A stretch of DNA of 64,000 nt, from the NCBI GenBank assembly GCA_020630795.1, contig JAHDIK010000012.1:1-64000 (forward strand), in the 5' to 3' direction. This document shows, one piece after another, positions 8,488-16,676 of the stretch (the first letter of the stretch is position 1; every line of letters starts with the position of its first letter). The position numbers and the translations under genes were made by a program. A model generated the notes under the pieces. That model saw nothing but the letters and a program-made list of their open reading frames with translations. It ran no database searches and was not told the DNA's origin. This DNA comes from Colwellia sp. GTDB taxonomy: Bacteria; Pseudomonadota; Gammaproteobacteria; Enterobacterales; Alteromonadaceae.

Positions 8488-8501
8488 CAAACGAGTGTTT
8501 G
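8488..8501. promoter_or_regulatory. PsrA-type operator 2
   Basis: CAAAC-GAGT-GTTTG, repeating operator 1 at 19 bp. It ends 36 bp before the ETF-QO start codon. Confidence 0.75.
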
Positions 8502-8537
8502 AATTTAATTTATAAGTAAAGAATTGGGGGAGAAATT

Positions 8538-10187
8538 ATGGAACGTGAATCGATGGAGTTCGACGTTGTTATTGTTGGAGCAGGGCCGTCTGGCTTAGCT
8601 ACAGCATGTCAACTTATGCAATTAGCACAAAAAAATGAACAAGAGTTGATGGTTTGTGTTGTTGAAAAAGGCTCTGAAGTTGGCGCGCATATTCTTTCTG
8701 GTGCAGTATTTGAACCTACAGCAATGAATGAGCTTTTTCCTGATTGGAAGGAAAAAGGTGCTCCATTAAACACTGCAGTAACAGGCGATGATATTTATTA
8801 CTTTAATGGCGAAGATAAAGGCGTAAAATTGCCTGGCTTTGCTGTTCCTAAAACCATGCACAATGAAGGTAACTACATTGTAAGTATGGGCAATGTATGT
8901 CGTTGGTTAGCTGAACAAGCTGAACAGCTGGGTGTAGAAATTTTTCCAGGATTCCCTGCGCAAGACGTTATTTACAACGAAGACAATAGCGTAGCGGGTA
9001 TTATTACCGGCGATATGGGTTTAGATGCTGAAGGTAATCAAAAAGACTCTTTTGAACCAGGTATGGAACTACGTGCTAAGTACACCGTTTTTGCTGAAGG
9101 TTGTCGTGGTCATTTAGGTAAAGAACTAATTGCCAAATTTAACTTAGACGCTGATGCTTCTCCTCAACATTATGGTATTGGCTTTAAAGAAATTTGGGAT
9201 ATTGATCCTGAAAAACACCAAGAAGGTTTGGTGGTGCACAGCGCAGGTTGGCCACTAGATTCAGATACCAACGGTGGTGGTTATCTCTATCATGCAGAAG
9301 GTAATCAGGTGTTCGTTGGTCTAATTATTGATTTAAATTATAGCAATCCACATTTAAGTCCGTTTGACGAATTTCAACGCTATAAACATCACCCTAAAAT
9401 TAGCCAATACCTAGAAGGTGGTAAGCGAGTGTCGTATGGTGCTCGTGCTATGGCCAAAGGCGGATTTAATTCATTACCAAAAATGACTATGCCGGGAGGC
9501 TTATTAGTCGGTTGTGATGCGGGTACTATTAACTTTGCGAAAATTAAAGGTAATCATACCGCGATGAAGTCAGGCATGTTGGCAGCTGAAGCGATATTTG
9601 AAGCAATTTCAGCGGGTGATGAGGGCGGTAAAGACCTTACATCGTTTACCGATAAGTATAAGGCGTCGTGGTTGTATGAAGAGTTATACAAAACACGTAA
9701 CTTTGGTCCTGCAATGCATAAGTTTGGTACTTTTATTGGTGGTGCATACAACACGTTAGATCAAAACTTCTTTGGTGGTGGATTACCGTTTAACTTTAAA
9801 GATGATTCACTCGATCATGCTCAGCTCAAGTTAGCCGCTGATGCTCCTATGATTGAATATGCTAAGCCTGACAACAAGTTGAGTTTTGATAAACTTTCTT
9901 CAGTATTTTTATCGAATACTAACCATGAAGAAGAGCAGCCGTGTCACTTAAAACTGGCTGATAGTACTATTCCTATTAATGTGAATTTAGCTAAATACGC
10001 AGAGCCAGCACAACGTTATTGTCCTGCTGGTGTATATGAAGTTGAGTCGACTGATGAAGGTGATAAATTTGTGATTAATTCACAAAACTGTATTCACTGT
10101 AAAACTTGTGACATAAAAGATCCAAGTCAAAATATTACATGGGTAACGCCTGAAGGTACTGGCGGGCCAAACTATCCAAACATGTAA
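8538..10187 (+). CDS. etfD: Electron transfer flavoprotein-ubiquinone oxidoreductase
   Basis: 549 residues, normal length. The N-terminal FAD site is GAGPSG at 14-19, with the ETF-QO FAD/quinone region (GCRGHLGKEL, GGLLVGCDAG, GNHTAMKSGMLAAEA) and a C-terminal [4Fe-4S] domain with CPAGVYE and CIHCKTCDIKDP. It is a peripheral inner-membrane enzyme that moves electrons from reduced ETF to ubiquinone. A GGGGGAG ribosome site precedes ATG 8538. Tandem PsrA-type operators lie in its promoter region, fitting control by fatty-acid availability. Confidence 0.96.
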   Translation: MERESMEFDVVIVGAGPSGLATACQLMQLAQKNEQELMVCVVEKGSEVGAHILSGAVFEPTAMNELFPDWKEKGAPLNTAVTGDDIYYFNGEDKGVKLPGFAVPKTMHNEGNYIVSMGNVCRWLAEQAEQLGVEIFPGFPAQDVIYNEDNSVAGIITGDMGLDAEGNQKDSFEPGMELRAKYTVFAEGCRGHLGKELIAKFNLDADASPQHYGIGFKEIWDIDPEKHQEGLVVHSAGWPLDSDTNGGGYLYHAEGNQVFVGLIIDLNYSNPHLSPFDEFQRYKHHPKISQYLEGGKRVSYGARAMAKGGFNSLPKMTMPGGLLVGCDAGTINFAKIKGNHTAMKSGMLAAEAIFEAISAGDEGGKDLTSFTDKYKASWLYEELYKTRNFGPAMHKFGTFIGGAYNTLDQNFFGGGLPFNFKDDSLDHAQLKLAADAPMIEYAKPDNKLSFDKLSSVFLSNTNHEEEQPCHLKLADSTIPINVNLAKYAEPAQRYCPAGVYEVESTDEGDKFVINSQNCIHCKTCDIKDPSQNITWVTPEGTGGPNYPNM

Positions 10188-10214
10188 TTAATTTGCGTAA
10201 AATAACTTAAAACT

Positions 10215-10240
10215 AAAGCCTACACCTGTGTAGGCTTTTT
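10215..10240 (+). terminator. Terminator of ETF-QO
   Basis: AAAGCCTACA pairs with TGTAGGCTTT and runs into a T tract. Confidence 0.9.
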
Positions 10241-10339
10241 AATATGTGTTGATGTATTTTGTAGGGTTTGCGTGGTGTAAAGTTGAACACGTCTTCAATT
10301 GTTTCTACAATGCTTTAAACTAATTTTGGAAGTTAACTC

Positions 10340-10684
10340 ATGTCGTCTGATAGGTATGGTACGAGCGCTCATTATAAGAGCCAAGAAAAAGGGTATAGAG
10401 ACAGAGCGTTAAAGCTTTACCCATGGGTGTGTGGTCGGTGTGCACGAGAGTTTGAATACTCAAATATTAAAGAGTTAACAGTGCATCATATTGATCACGA
10501 CCATACAAATAACCCTAACGATGGGTCGAATTGGGAGTTGTTATGTATTTATTGTCATGACAATGAGCATGCTAAATATACAGACCACGCAAATTATGCA
10601 ACTGAGGTTAAAGCGGGAGATACTAATCAAACTCAAGCAACATATAACCCATTTGCTGACCTGAAATCGATGCTTAAAAAATAA
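10340..10684 (+). CDS. yajD: HNH nuclease-like protein YajD
   Basis: 114 residues, matching E. coli YajD in length. It has a zinc-type HNH fold: C31-x2-C34, HH at 49-50 followed by IDHDH, NWELLCIYC at 65-72 and H73. HNH proteins of this kind are predicted nucleases; the substrate of YajD is not known. GGAAG lies 8 nt before ATG 10340. It is monocistronic. Confidence 0.85.
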   Translation: MSSDRYGTSAHYKSQEKGYRDRALKLYPWVCGRCAREFEYSNIKELTVHHIDHDHTNNPNDGSNWELLCIYCHDNEHAKYTDHANYATEVKAGDTNQTQATYNPFADLKSMLKK

Positions 10685-10699
10685 TAAGTGGTTTGTTAG

Positions 10700-10897
10700 T
10701 TATTGTACGTTATCAGTTTCTGATAAATGAGCTGAATATCCTTCAGCTCCAAAATACCGAATAGACTTTTTAATTTTTACTTTTTTAGCGATTAACTCAC
10801 CTTTACAATAAATTTTAACAACCTGCTTGTTGCCGTTGCTGTCGGCTTCAAATTCATGGTTATTGTTAAGCCTTAAGTTATCAAATTCACTCTTCAT
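10700..10897 (-). CDS. Small conserved-type hypothetical protein
   Basis: 65 residues counted from ATG 10897; an in-frame TTG at 10909 would overlap the stop of the upstream DsbA-like gene. The protein is hydrophilic with a Lys-rich middle, without cysteine pair, membrane segment or motif that I recognise. Its position directly behind the DsbA-like gene suggests co-transcription. No strong ribosome site is visible, so it may be translationally coupled. Function unknown. Confidence 0.5.
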   Translation of the reverse strand: MKSEFDNLRLNNNHEFEADSNGNKQVVKIYCKGELIAKKVKIKKSIRYFGAEGYSAHLSETDNVQ

Positions 10898-10905
10898 GAT
10901 AAGTT

Positions 10906-11556
10906 TCAATGTGTGAATGCCTCAGTTTCCTTTGAGCTGGCGTCGATGGTACGTATTTGGTTCAGCATCGTATTAGCGTCAAGGTAATCAAGCTGAATAT
11001 GATGTAATGTGTTGTTAACCTGATAAGCCAAGCTTGGAAAACTATTTAATCTCAGAGAACGAGCTTTCAAAATCTCTTGCTCAAGAGATTGTTGAATAAA
11101 GTCAGAGGTTAAATCTTGTGTAAACTTTTGCGTATCTAATCCCAATTCAGTTGCGAGTTCAATAAGCACAGAATCGTCAGACGGGTTTTTCGCTTCTCTA
11201 TAATAGGCCTGCTGAATGCGTTGAGTCATCAACTCATCATATTCTATACCTTGAAGCTTAGCCGCTAGAATGGCTCTATTTGCAGGGTAAGTAGAGCGTC
11301 TAGGTTGGCATTGGCTCCAAAAATAAAAATTAAATTGAGTGTTTGGAATAGCTTGCTGAATTTTTTTCCATGTGTTTTGTAGACTTAACTGCATGTCTGC
11401 GGGCATGGGTTTTATAGAATCAGGAGCCAACCCTCCAACTAATCTCACAAGCTCTATATCTTGGGAAAGGTTATTGAAAAATTGTTTTCTAACGGGTTCA
11501 AAGCCCCAACACCAACTGCACATTGGATCATGTGCGTAATAGAGTTTTTTATTCAT
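10906..11556 (-). CDS. DsbA-family thioredoxin-fold protein (cytoplasmic)
   Basis: 216 residues with the active site C13-S-W-C16 in HDPMCSWCWGF, the mark of the DsbA/FrnE-like group. No signal peptide is seen, so unlike DsbA it should be cytoplasmic. The segment SFPSLAY (about 180-186) supplies the cis-proline loop of the thioredoxin fold. A role as thiol-disulfide oxidoreductase or isomerase is inferred. It may form an operon with the 65-residue protein downstream; the MetF-like gene ends 44 bp upstream. Confidence 0.8.
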   Translation of the reverse strand: MNKKLYYAHDPMCSWCWGFEPVRKQFFNNLSQDIELVRLVGGLAPDSIKPMPADMQLSLQNTWKKIQQAIPNTQFNFYFWSQCQPRRSTYPANRAILAAKLQGIEYDELMTQRIQQAYYREAKNPSDDSVLIELATELGLDTQKFTQDLTSDFIQQSLEQEILKARSLRLNSFPSLAYQVNNTLHHIQLDYLDANTMLNQIRTIDASSKETEAFTH

Positions 11557-11600
11557 GTTGTGCCTGCGCTTATTAAAGTTATTTGCGTAAGCACAATATG

Positions 11601-12581
11601 TTAGTTATTTTTTATCAGCAAATCTAATTCTTTCTTCGCAAGATAGTTGTCCATCTTAGAACGAAGCAATTTGTACAATAAAATTGAACCGTCTATTTCT
11701 TCTTTACGGTTTGTTAAGCTTTCAATATTAAGTCCGAGCGGAAGGTCGTATGGCAATATTGCGTCTAAAATTTGTTGTAAGCTGTTTAAACAAATTCGAA
11801 TAGACTCATATAACGAATTATCTGCATTTAATATACGTAGGCTTGTTGCTTCAGGTACGCTCACACCTAACCAATCAATAAACTCGAGTGTTTTTTTACT
11901 GCCACATGGAGAGAAAGTAAGAATTAAACGTTGTGGTTTAATGCCTTTTTGCTCACATTCAATCGCATATCGCGTAAGCATATCAATGGTCGCTTGTGGA
12001 TTATAAATTGCCTGCGATATAAAAAAGTTACAGCCTTGTTGGTGTTTTTCAATCAATCGGTCATGCTCGTTACCTTTTGACGCATGACGTTCCGCAATAG
12101 TTACTCCGCCAATAAAGAAATTATGTTTGTTGTCTACTAGTGTTTTGTATGCACCTTCTAACGGTAAAGAAATCGCATTTTTTGTCGATGGACTACCTAC
12201 CAATACAATGTCTTTTACCCCGTACTCTGTCCAGGCCTCGTTTGCCCATTGATTAAAATCGTCAGTATTCGACTGAACAACACTTTTATACGTAATAACA
12301 GGGCGTTGCGATTTCTTGTTGAGTAACGATGAGTACAAGCGAGTGTCGTGTGTAGACTTAAACGGAAAAGGTCTTGGTTTATTGGTGCGTGAATTTTCAT
12401 CTTGAATGTCGTAAACAATTAAACCATCAAAATCGATGTCGTTTACACGCTCAAGTAGCTTTTCAGCAATACTATCCACTTGATCTAGCGGGGTATCACT
12501 TTTAGGTGGAGTAGTGCCAATAAAATAAACACCGCGGTGTATATCGTTATATCGAGCTCTTAATTCAGATTCATTATTCAC
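11601..12581 (-). CDS. Methylenetetrahydrofolate reductase-like protein under MetJ boxes
   Basis: 326 residues resembling the MTHFR (MetF, PF02219) TIM barrel: GLIVYDIQDE early, KDIVLVGSPS in the middle, and FFIGGVTIAERH followed by GCNFFISQAIYNP, which parallels MetF's AGAxxxITQxFF(N/D) strand. The canonical MetF N-terminus (FEFFPP) is absent; it has YFIGTTPPKS instead. It would reduce methylene-THF to methyl-THF for methionine synthesis, or act on a related folate or flavin reaction. Tandem MetJ boxes lie 18-41 bp upstream of the start, which independently links it to methionine metabolism. Confidence 0.65.
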   Translation of the reverse strand: MNNESELRARYNDIHRGVYFIGTTPPKSDTPLDQVDSIAEKLLERVNDIDFDGLIVYDIQDENSRTNKPRPFPFKSTHDTRLYSSLLNKKSQRPVITYKSVVQSNTDDFNQWANEAWTEYGVKDIVLVGSPSTKNAISLPLEGAYKTLVDNKHNFFIGGVTIAERHASKGNEHDRLIEKHQQGCNFFISQAIYNPQATIDMLTRYAIECEQKGIKPQRLILTFSPCGSKKTLEFIDWLGVSVPEATSLRILNADNSLYESIRICLNSLQQILDAILPYDLPLGLNIESLTNRKEEIDGSILLYKLLRSKMDNYLAKKELDLLIKNN

Positions 12582-12590
12582 AGTACATTT

Positions 12591-12622
12591 CTTTATGTAG
12601 ACGTTTAGACGTCTATATGGTC
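12591..12622. promoter_or_regulatory. MetJ operator (tandem met boxes)
   Basis: Contiguous 8-bp units AGACGTTT (12599-12606) and AGACGTCT (12607-12614, perfect consensus) are flanked by weaker units ATATGGTC and CTTTATGT. MetJ dimers bind tandem AGACGTCT boxes in gammaproteobacteria. The site is directly upstream of the minus-strand MetF-like gene; rsuA begins 131 bp away on the other side. Confidence 0.85.
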
Positions 12623-12753
12623 TAACAGTTTACGTGTATTGTCAAGAATCATAAGTGTGGTTATCACAGATAAATAGTTACGTTAAATGCATGGATAAAT
12701 AGAAACAAGCTGATATTCTGGCTACAAGTTTTAACCTCATCATCTTATTCTTT

Positions 12754-13452
12754 ATGCAAAAAAGTCGCCTTGATAAATTTCTTATTAATCACCTTGCCCT
12801 TAATAAACGTGATGTGCGATTAATGCTAGCTCAAAAAAGGGTAGTGGTAGATGGTGAAATTACGCTTGATATGGACGCGCAAATAAACAAATTTTCGATC
12901 ATTGAAGTAAATGGAGAAACAGTACAATCGAATAAATCACTATATATTATGTTAAATAAACCTATAGGTGTTGTAAGTGCAACGAAAGACAATATTCATA
13001 AAACAGTTATAGATTTATTGTCGCATCAACACAAATCAAGTTTGCACATTGTCGGTAGGTTAGATCTTAATACTTCAGGGCTTGTATTACTCACCAACAA
13101 CAGTGAATGGTCAGAGCGTTTAACACACCCAGAAAGTAAAGTGCCGAAGGTTTACGACGTAACGCTTAAGCATAAGTTAACAAACGATTATATTTTGGCT
13201 TTTGAGCAAGGAATGTATTTTGAATATGAAAATATTACCACTAAACCGGCAAAGCTGGAGATAATATCTGACTACGTTGCACGTGTTACGCTAGTTGAAG
13301 GCAAATATCATCAAATAAAGCGCATGTTTGGGCGTTTCCAAAACCCTGTTGTTGCGTTACATCGCAGTAAAATTGGTAATTTAGCACTAGACGATAATCT
13401 TAGTACTGGTGAAAGTCGTATATTAACAAACGACGAAGTGATAAATATCTAA
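12754..13452 (+). CDS. rsuA: 16S rRNA pseudouridine(516) synthase RsuA
   Basis: 232 residues, close to E. coli RsuA (231). An N-terminal S4 RNA-binding domain (about 1-60) precedes the synthase domain with GRLDLNTSGLVLLT at 101-114 and catalytic D104. MLNKPIGVVSAT (66-77), LTKP-like TTKPAKLEI and EGKYHQIKRMF match RsuA better than RluB, RluE or RluF. It converts U516 of 16S rRNA to pseudouridine. It converges on the metallopeptidase gene with a 4-bp overlap of stop codons. Confidence 0.9.
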   Translation: MQKSRLDKFLINHLALNKRDVRLMLAQKRVVVDGEITLDMDAQINKFSIIEVNGETVQSNKSLYIMLNKPIGVVSATKDNIHKTVIDLLSHQHKSSLHIVGRLDLNTSGLVLLTNNSEWSERLTHPESKVPKVYDVTLKHKLTNDYILAFEQGMYFEYENITTKPAKLEIISDYVARVTLVEGKYHQIKRMFGRFQNPVVALHRSKIGNLALDDNLSTGESRILTNDEVINI

Positions 13453-13958
13453 CGGTATAACGCGCCTTTTAATTCTAATTGTGTAAGGTAAACTCTTAGC
13501 TCGAACTCTAATTGATGATAATTTGGCAACATGTGTTCGCACAGTTTGTAAAAGGCTTTGTTGTGGTCTTTTTCTTTTAGATGCGCGAGTTCATGCACCA
13601 CTATCATATTTAAAAAGGGCTCTGGAGATACTTTAAATACGCTTCCCACTCTTAACTCATTTTTACTTTTTAATTTATTCCCTTGCACTCTAGAAACATA
13701 GGTATGCAACCCTAAAGCGTTATTAATTACGTGAATTTTATCATCATATTTTATTTGGCTAAGAGGGGTAGACTTTTTTAAATATGTGTTTTTTATATCC
13801 ATAACATATTCACGAAGTGCCTTGTCGTTATATATTTGATGTGGCTGAGGATACTTTTGCAGTAAAAAGGTTTTCAACGTGTCGTTATCGAGCATCAGTT
13901 GTATTTTATCTTTTATGTCGGTTGGGTATGACGCAAGATATTTCAATTCAGAGTGCAT
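13449..13958 (-). CDS. YgjP-like zinc metallopeptidase-domain protein
   Basis: 169 residues from ATG 13958; a longer GTG frame to 14048 lacks family support. The HELAH zinc motif (H122, E123, H126), followed by LKEKDHNKAFYKLC, matches the YgjP/DUF45 metal-dependent hydrolase group. No signal or membrane segment is seen, so it is cytoplasmic. The substrate is unknown. It overlaps the 3' end of rsuA convergently and is divergent from the RNA methyltransferase gene. Confidence 0.8.
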   Translation of the reverse strand: MHSELKYLASYPTDIKDKIQLMLDNDTLKTFLLQKYPQPHQIYNDKALREYVMDIKNTYLKKSTPLSQIKYDDKIHVINNALGLHTYVSRVQGNKLKSKNELRVGSVFKVSPEPFLNMIVVHELAHLKEKDHNKAFYKLCEHMLPNYHQLEFELRVYLTQLELKGALYR

Positions 13959-14089
13959 AAATTTTCGTTTGATAGTTAAAAAGTATAAACCGTAATTATA
14001 CGTTTTAGAGTTAATGCAATCTACAAAAGAGGGTATACTCTGGCGCACTATTAAACTAAGTGAATTATTTAGCGTAAACGAGTCGTAAA

Positions 14090-14548
14090 ATGAGTAAAAA
14101 AGGGTATGCGTGTATTGGGTTGTTTAATCCTAAATCACCTGAAAATGTAGGATCTGTAATTAGAGCAGCAGGTTGTTATGGGGTTCACTCTGTATTTTAT
14201 ACGGGTAAACGCTACGATTTAGCAAAGCAGTTTTGTACAGACAAAAATAAAGTGCATTTAGATATTCCGTTAATTGGCGTAGATGACTTAAAAACCATCG
14301 TTCCTTTAGACTGCGTACCTGTGGCGGTTGAATTAGTAGAAGGGGCTAAATCACTTGTTGATTACAAACACCCACCTCGTGCTTTTTATATTTTTGGTCC
14401 TGAAGATGGAACGTTAAAAAAGCATATTACCGACTTTTGCCGCGAGACTATTTATGTACCTACTAATGGTTGTATGAATTTAGCTGCAACAGCTAATGTT
14501 ATTTTGTACGACAGAATGGCAAAAGGTGACAATTTTTCAAATCACTAA
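14090..14548 (+). CDS. TrmH/SpoU-family RNA 2'-O-methyltransferase
   Basis: 152 residues holding just the SPOUT catalytic domain: motif 1 NPKSPENVGSVIRAA (13-27), motif 2 FGPEDGTL, and motif 3 VPTNGCMNLAATANVILYDR, which forms the knotted AdoMet site. It lacks the extra N-terminal domain of TrmH or RlmB. It resembles TrmL in size but not closely in sequence, so the RNA target is not assigned. Confidence 0.85.
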   Translation: MSKKGYACIGLFNPKSPENVGSVIRAAGCYGVHSVFYTGKRYDLAKQFCTDKNKVHLDIPLIGVDDLKTIVPLDCVPVAVELVEGAKSLVDYKHPPRAFYIFGPEDGTLKKHITDFCRETIYVPTNGCMNLAATANVILYDRMAKGDNFSNH

Positions 14549-14556
14549 AATCGCTA

Positions 14557-14591
14557 TAAAAAACCCCAATACTCAGGTTTGAATATTGGGG
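14557..14591 (-). terminator. Terminator of the MlaC-like gene
   Basis: CCCCAATA (14564-14571) pairs with TATTGGGG (14584-14591). The T tract follows on the minus strand, so it ends the MlaC-like transcript rather than the methyltransferase gene. Confidence 0.75.
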
Positions 14592-14681
14592 GAATAATAA
14601 TCAGCGAGCAATTTTACTGATTAATATGTTGTGACTGAGTTATGCCTAATGTTGTGGCTGGGCTATGCCTATGCAATAAAC

Positions 14682-15287
14682 TTACTTAGCGATTGATGCT
14701 AATTCTAACGTAACTTGCTCAATTCCTTGTTTAGCTATACGTTGGCTTAATTCAGCTTGTTTACTTGATAGCAACGATATTCCTTCTACTACCATGTCGT
14801 AAGCTTTCCATTCCTTTGTTTTTTTGTTTAAACGTAACTTAAAGGCAATATCAATAGTTGGTCTATTACTGTCGATAATCTGAGTTGTAACCGACACGAT
14901 TTTCTTACCTTTTGTCGGCTTATCTTTTTCAAAAATTACTTGTTGATCTTGGTATTGCATAAGTGCATTCGCATAAGTACGCACTAAGTACTGACGCATT
15001 GACTTAACAAAACCTGCACGTTGTTCTTTCGATGTTTTTCTTAGGTTTTTACCTAATATTTTGTAGGCTGCATATTTGTAATCGATATGTGGCATAAGCT
15101 CATCATCTACAATATCGCGCATTAAATCAGGAAATTTTGTAATTTCTTGTTGATTCGTCGCAATGCGATCGAATAGGTTGTTACCAACACTTTCAATAAC
15201 TTTGTATGGAGATACTTCATTGGCTAAAGAAGATGCGCTGAACATAAGCGTTGCAGCTATGTAAAAAGCACTAATAAATTTTTTCAT
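14682..15287 (-). CDS. MlaC/Ttg2D-like periplasmic phospholipid-binding protein
   Basis: 201 residues with a signal peptide (cleavage after SSLA, about residue 22) and the MlaC fold: FPDLMRDIVDDELMPHIDYKYAAYKILG, then REQR-like SKEQRAGFVKSMRQYLVRTYA. MlaC ferries phospholipids between outer and inner membranes. Here it stands alone, not in an mlaFEDCB operon. Its promoter has TTGACA (15355-15350) and a -10 TATTAT (15330-15325), with a TetR-type operator in the spacer, so it is probably repressed by the adjacent regulator. A lipid or solvent-linked role is inferred. Confidence 0.85.
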   Translation of the reverse strand: MKKFISAFYIAATLMFSASSLANEVSPYKVIESVGNNLFDRIATNQQEITKFPDLMRDIVDDELMPHIDYKYAAYKILGKNLRKTSKEQRAGFVKSMRQYLVRTYANALMQYQDQQVIFEKDKPTKGKKIVSVTTQIIDSNRPTIDIAFKLRLNKKTKEWKAYDMVVEGISLLSSKQAELSQRIAKQGIEQVTLELASIAK

Positions 15288-15324
15288 GGAGAAAGCCTTT
15301 AATTGATATTGTTAACTTGAGGGT

Positions 15325-15355
15325 ATAATAGCATACCGACCGCTCGGTCTGTCAA
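15325..15355 (-). promoter_or_regulatory. Promoter with TetR-type operator for the MlaC-like gene
   Basis: On the minus strand TTGACA is followed, 19 bp later, by TATTAT with a TG extended -10. The spacer holds the palindrome CAGACC-N4-GGTCGG (15336-15351). The same operator recurs before the tetR gene. Confidence 0.75.
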
Positions 15356-15427
15356 TAATAAATAATCACTTTTATATTCTTTTGTGTAATAAAGCGTATA
15401 AATTAAGTGAGTGTTGTTAGATTCGTT

Positions 15428-16015
15428 TTAAGGTCGCTTAAGGCTTCTTAAATAATTACATAATTCGTTAATAACTTTTTCGTATAGCTCTTTGTTACGA
15501 GAGCTTTTACTTAAGCTATTTGAACCATGAAAGGCAGAAACGACAAAGTAAGAGACCTGACTATAGTCAATATCATTTCGTAGTTGGCTTTCTATTTTAC
15601 GTAATCCATTTGAGAGTAGGTGATTCAGTTGCAATTGCATGTTGAGGATACGAAGTCTAAAACCTTCATCAACCCCAGACATTTCTTGGCAAAGGTTGTT
15701 TAGTGGGCAGCCGCATACTAATTCGTCGCACGAAGAGTCATCATACATTTGCGTAAAAAAGTTACACAAACCTTCAACGGGGTCATCGCTTTCAACAGCT
15801 TTTGACCACATATCTAAAAACATAGGAGTGTAAACTTCTTCAAAAACAGCGTAACCAAGCTCCATTTTATTCGCAAAATGGTGGTATAACGCGCCTTTAG
15901 AAATATCACATTGCTTTAAAATTACCGACAAACTGGTCGCTGTGAATCCATTCTTATGAATTTCGTCAGCACTTACTTCTAAAATCTTTTGTCTTGTTTG
16001 TTCAGCATCTCTCAT
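15428..16015 (-). CDS. TetR/AcrR-family transcriptional regulator
   Basis: 195 residues from ATG 16015 (a GTG immediately upstream is an alternative). The N-terminal HTH has TRQKILEVSADEI, the TATSLSVIL helix and ISKGALYHHFANKMEL, typical of TetR. The C-terminal domain has several cysteines (DSSCDELVCGCPLNN), as in the AcrR/NemR-like group that senses reactive compounds. It lies upstream of the MlaC-like gene on the same strand, and both promoters carry the same 16-bp operator, implying autoregulation and local control. Confidence 0.9.
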   Translation of the reverse strand: MRDAEQTRQKILEVSADEIHKNGFTATSLSVILKQCDISKGALYHHFANKMELGYAVFEEVYTPMFLDMWSKAVESDDPVEGLCNFFTQMYDDSSCDELVCGCPLNNLCQEMSGVDEGFRLRILNMQLQLNHLLSNGLRKIESQLRNDIDYSQVSYFVVSAFHGSNSLSKSSRNKELYEKVINELCNYLRSLKRP

Positions 16016-16088
16016 CACAACAACCTACATTTACTTATTACGTGAATATGAAAATTATCAATATTAGTATCGATAATTTTCATTCTAG

Positions 16089-16104
16089 CAGACCAACTGG
16101 TCGG
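16089..16104. promoter_or_regulatory. TetR-type operator before tetR
   Basis: CAGACCAACTGGTCGG matches the operator at 15336-15351 (in reverse) at 12 of 16 positions, with all differences in the 4-bp centre. It is 74 bp from the tetR start codon. Confidence 0.7.
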
Positions 16105-16209
16105 ATGTAAGAGGAATGTGAACAGTATTTCGCTTATTTAATAAACAAACACTGTTCATTGAGTTAAACGCGTATTTCTCAGAGGGGATGTATGAGGAGT
16201 CTTACGCTT

Positions 16210-16632
16210 TTAATTATCAGAATACTTTTCATCGAGTGTTTTAAGCGATCTTAAAAATAGCCCTAAACCTCCAATAGCAAGCACAAGAATCACAATTAAA
16301 TCGAAAGATGTCATGGTTCTAAATGAAAACCGAATTGAAGATATAACACCAAAAATTAATCCAGCAATAGAGCCAATCGAAAGAACCCATCCTAAAATGT
16401 TTTTACTGTTATAAAATATTAAACCAACACCAAACATAAAAGGGATCATGATCATTCCACTTGTTATGTTGTAGTTACCACCCATTGCTGAAAAACCGTA
16501 TAAACGCATGCCCATACCAAAGCTAGATGATACGTTTATTGCATTGAGCAACATATAAAAACCACCACACATCATAATTAAGCCAATAAAAAATTGACCT
16601 AATCCACCTGATGTACCGCCAGCACCTCTCAT
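16210..16632 (-). CDS. Small polytopic membrane protein of the flotillin cluster
   Basis: 140 residues with about four hydrophobic segments (near 11-30, 55-74, 80-100 and 110-128) and a Gly-rich N-terminus. No family name comes to mind. AAGGAG lies 5 nt before ATG 16632. It follows the zinc-ribbon gene by 44 bp on the same strand, so the two form an operon divergent from the YqiJ/flotillin/ATPase genes. Confidence 0.75.
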   Translation of the reverse strand: MRGAGGTSGGLGQFFIGLIMMCGGFYMLLNAINVSSSFGMGMRLYGFSAMGGNYNITSGMIMIPFMFGVGLIFYNSKNILGWVLSIGSIAGLIFGVISSIRFSFRTMTSFDLIVILVLAIGGLGLFLRSLKTLDEKYSDN

Positions 16633-16676
16633 TGTAACTCCTTTAAAAAATGAATATTGATAGCTTAATCGTTACG

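Larger units (their letters stand above)
8237..8537. other. Divergent etfB / ETF-QO intergenic region
   Basis: An AT-rich 301-bp region. It contains two PsrA-type palindromes near its right end. A 60-codon open frame here has no ribosome site or recognisable family and is not accepted as a gene. Confidence 0.6.

Noticed and set aside
8320..8502. 60-codon open frame in the etfB/ETF-QO gap
   Set aside because: AT-rich with no family match or ribosome site, and it runs through both PsrA-type operators.
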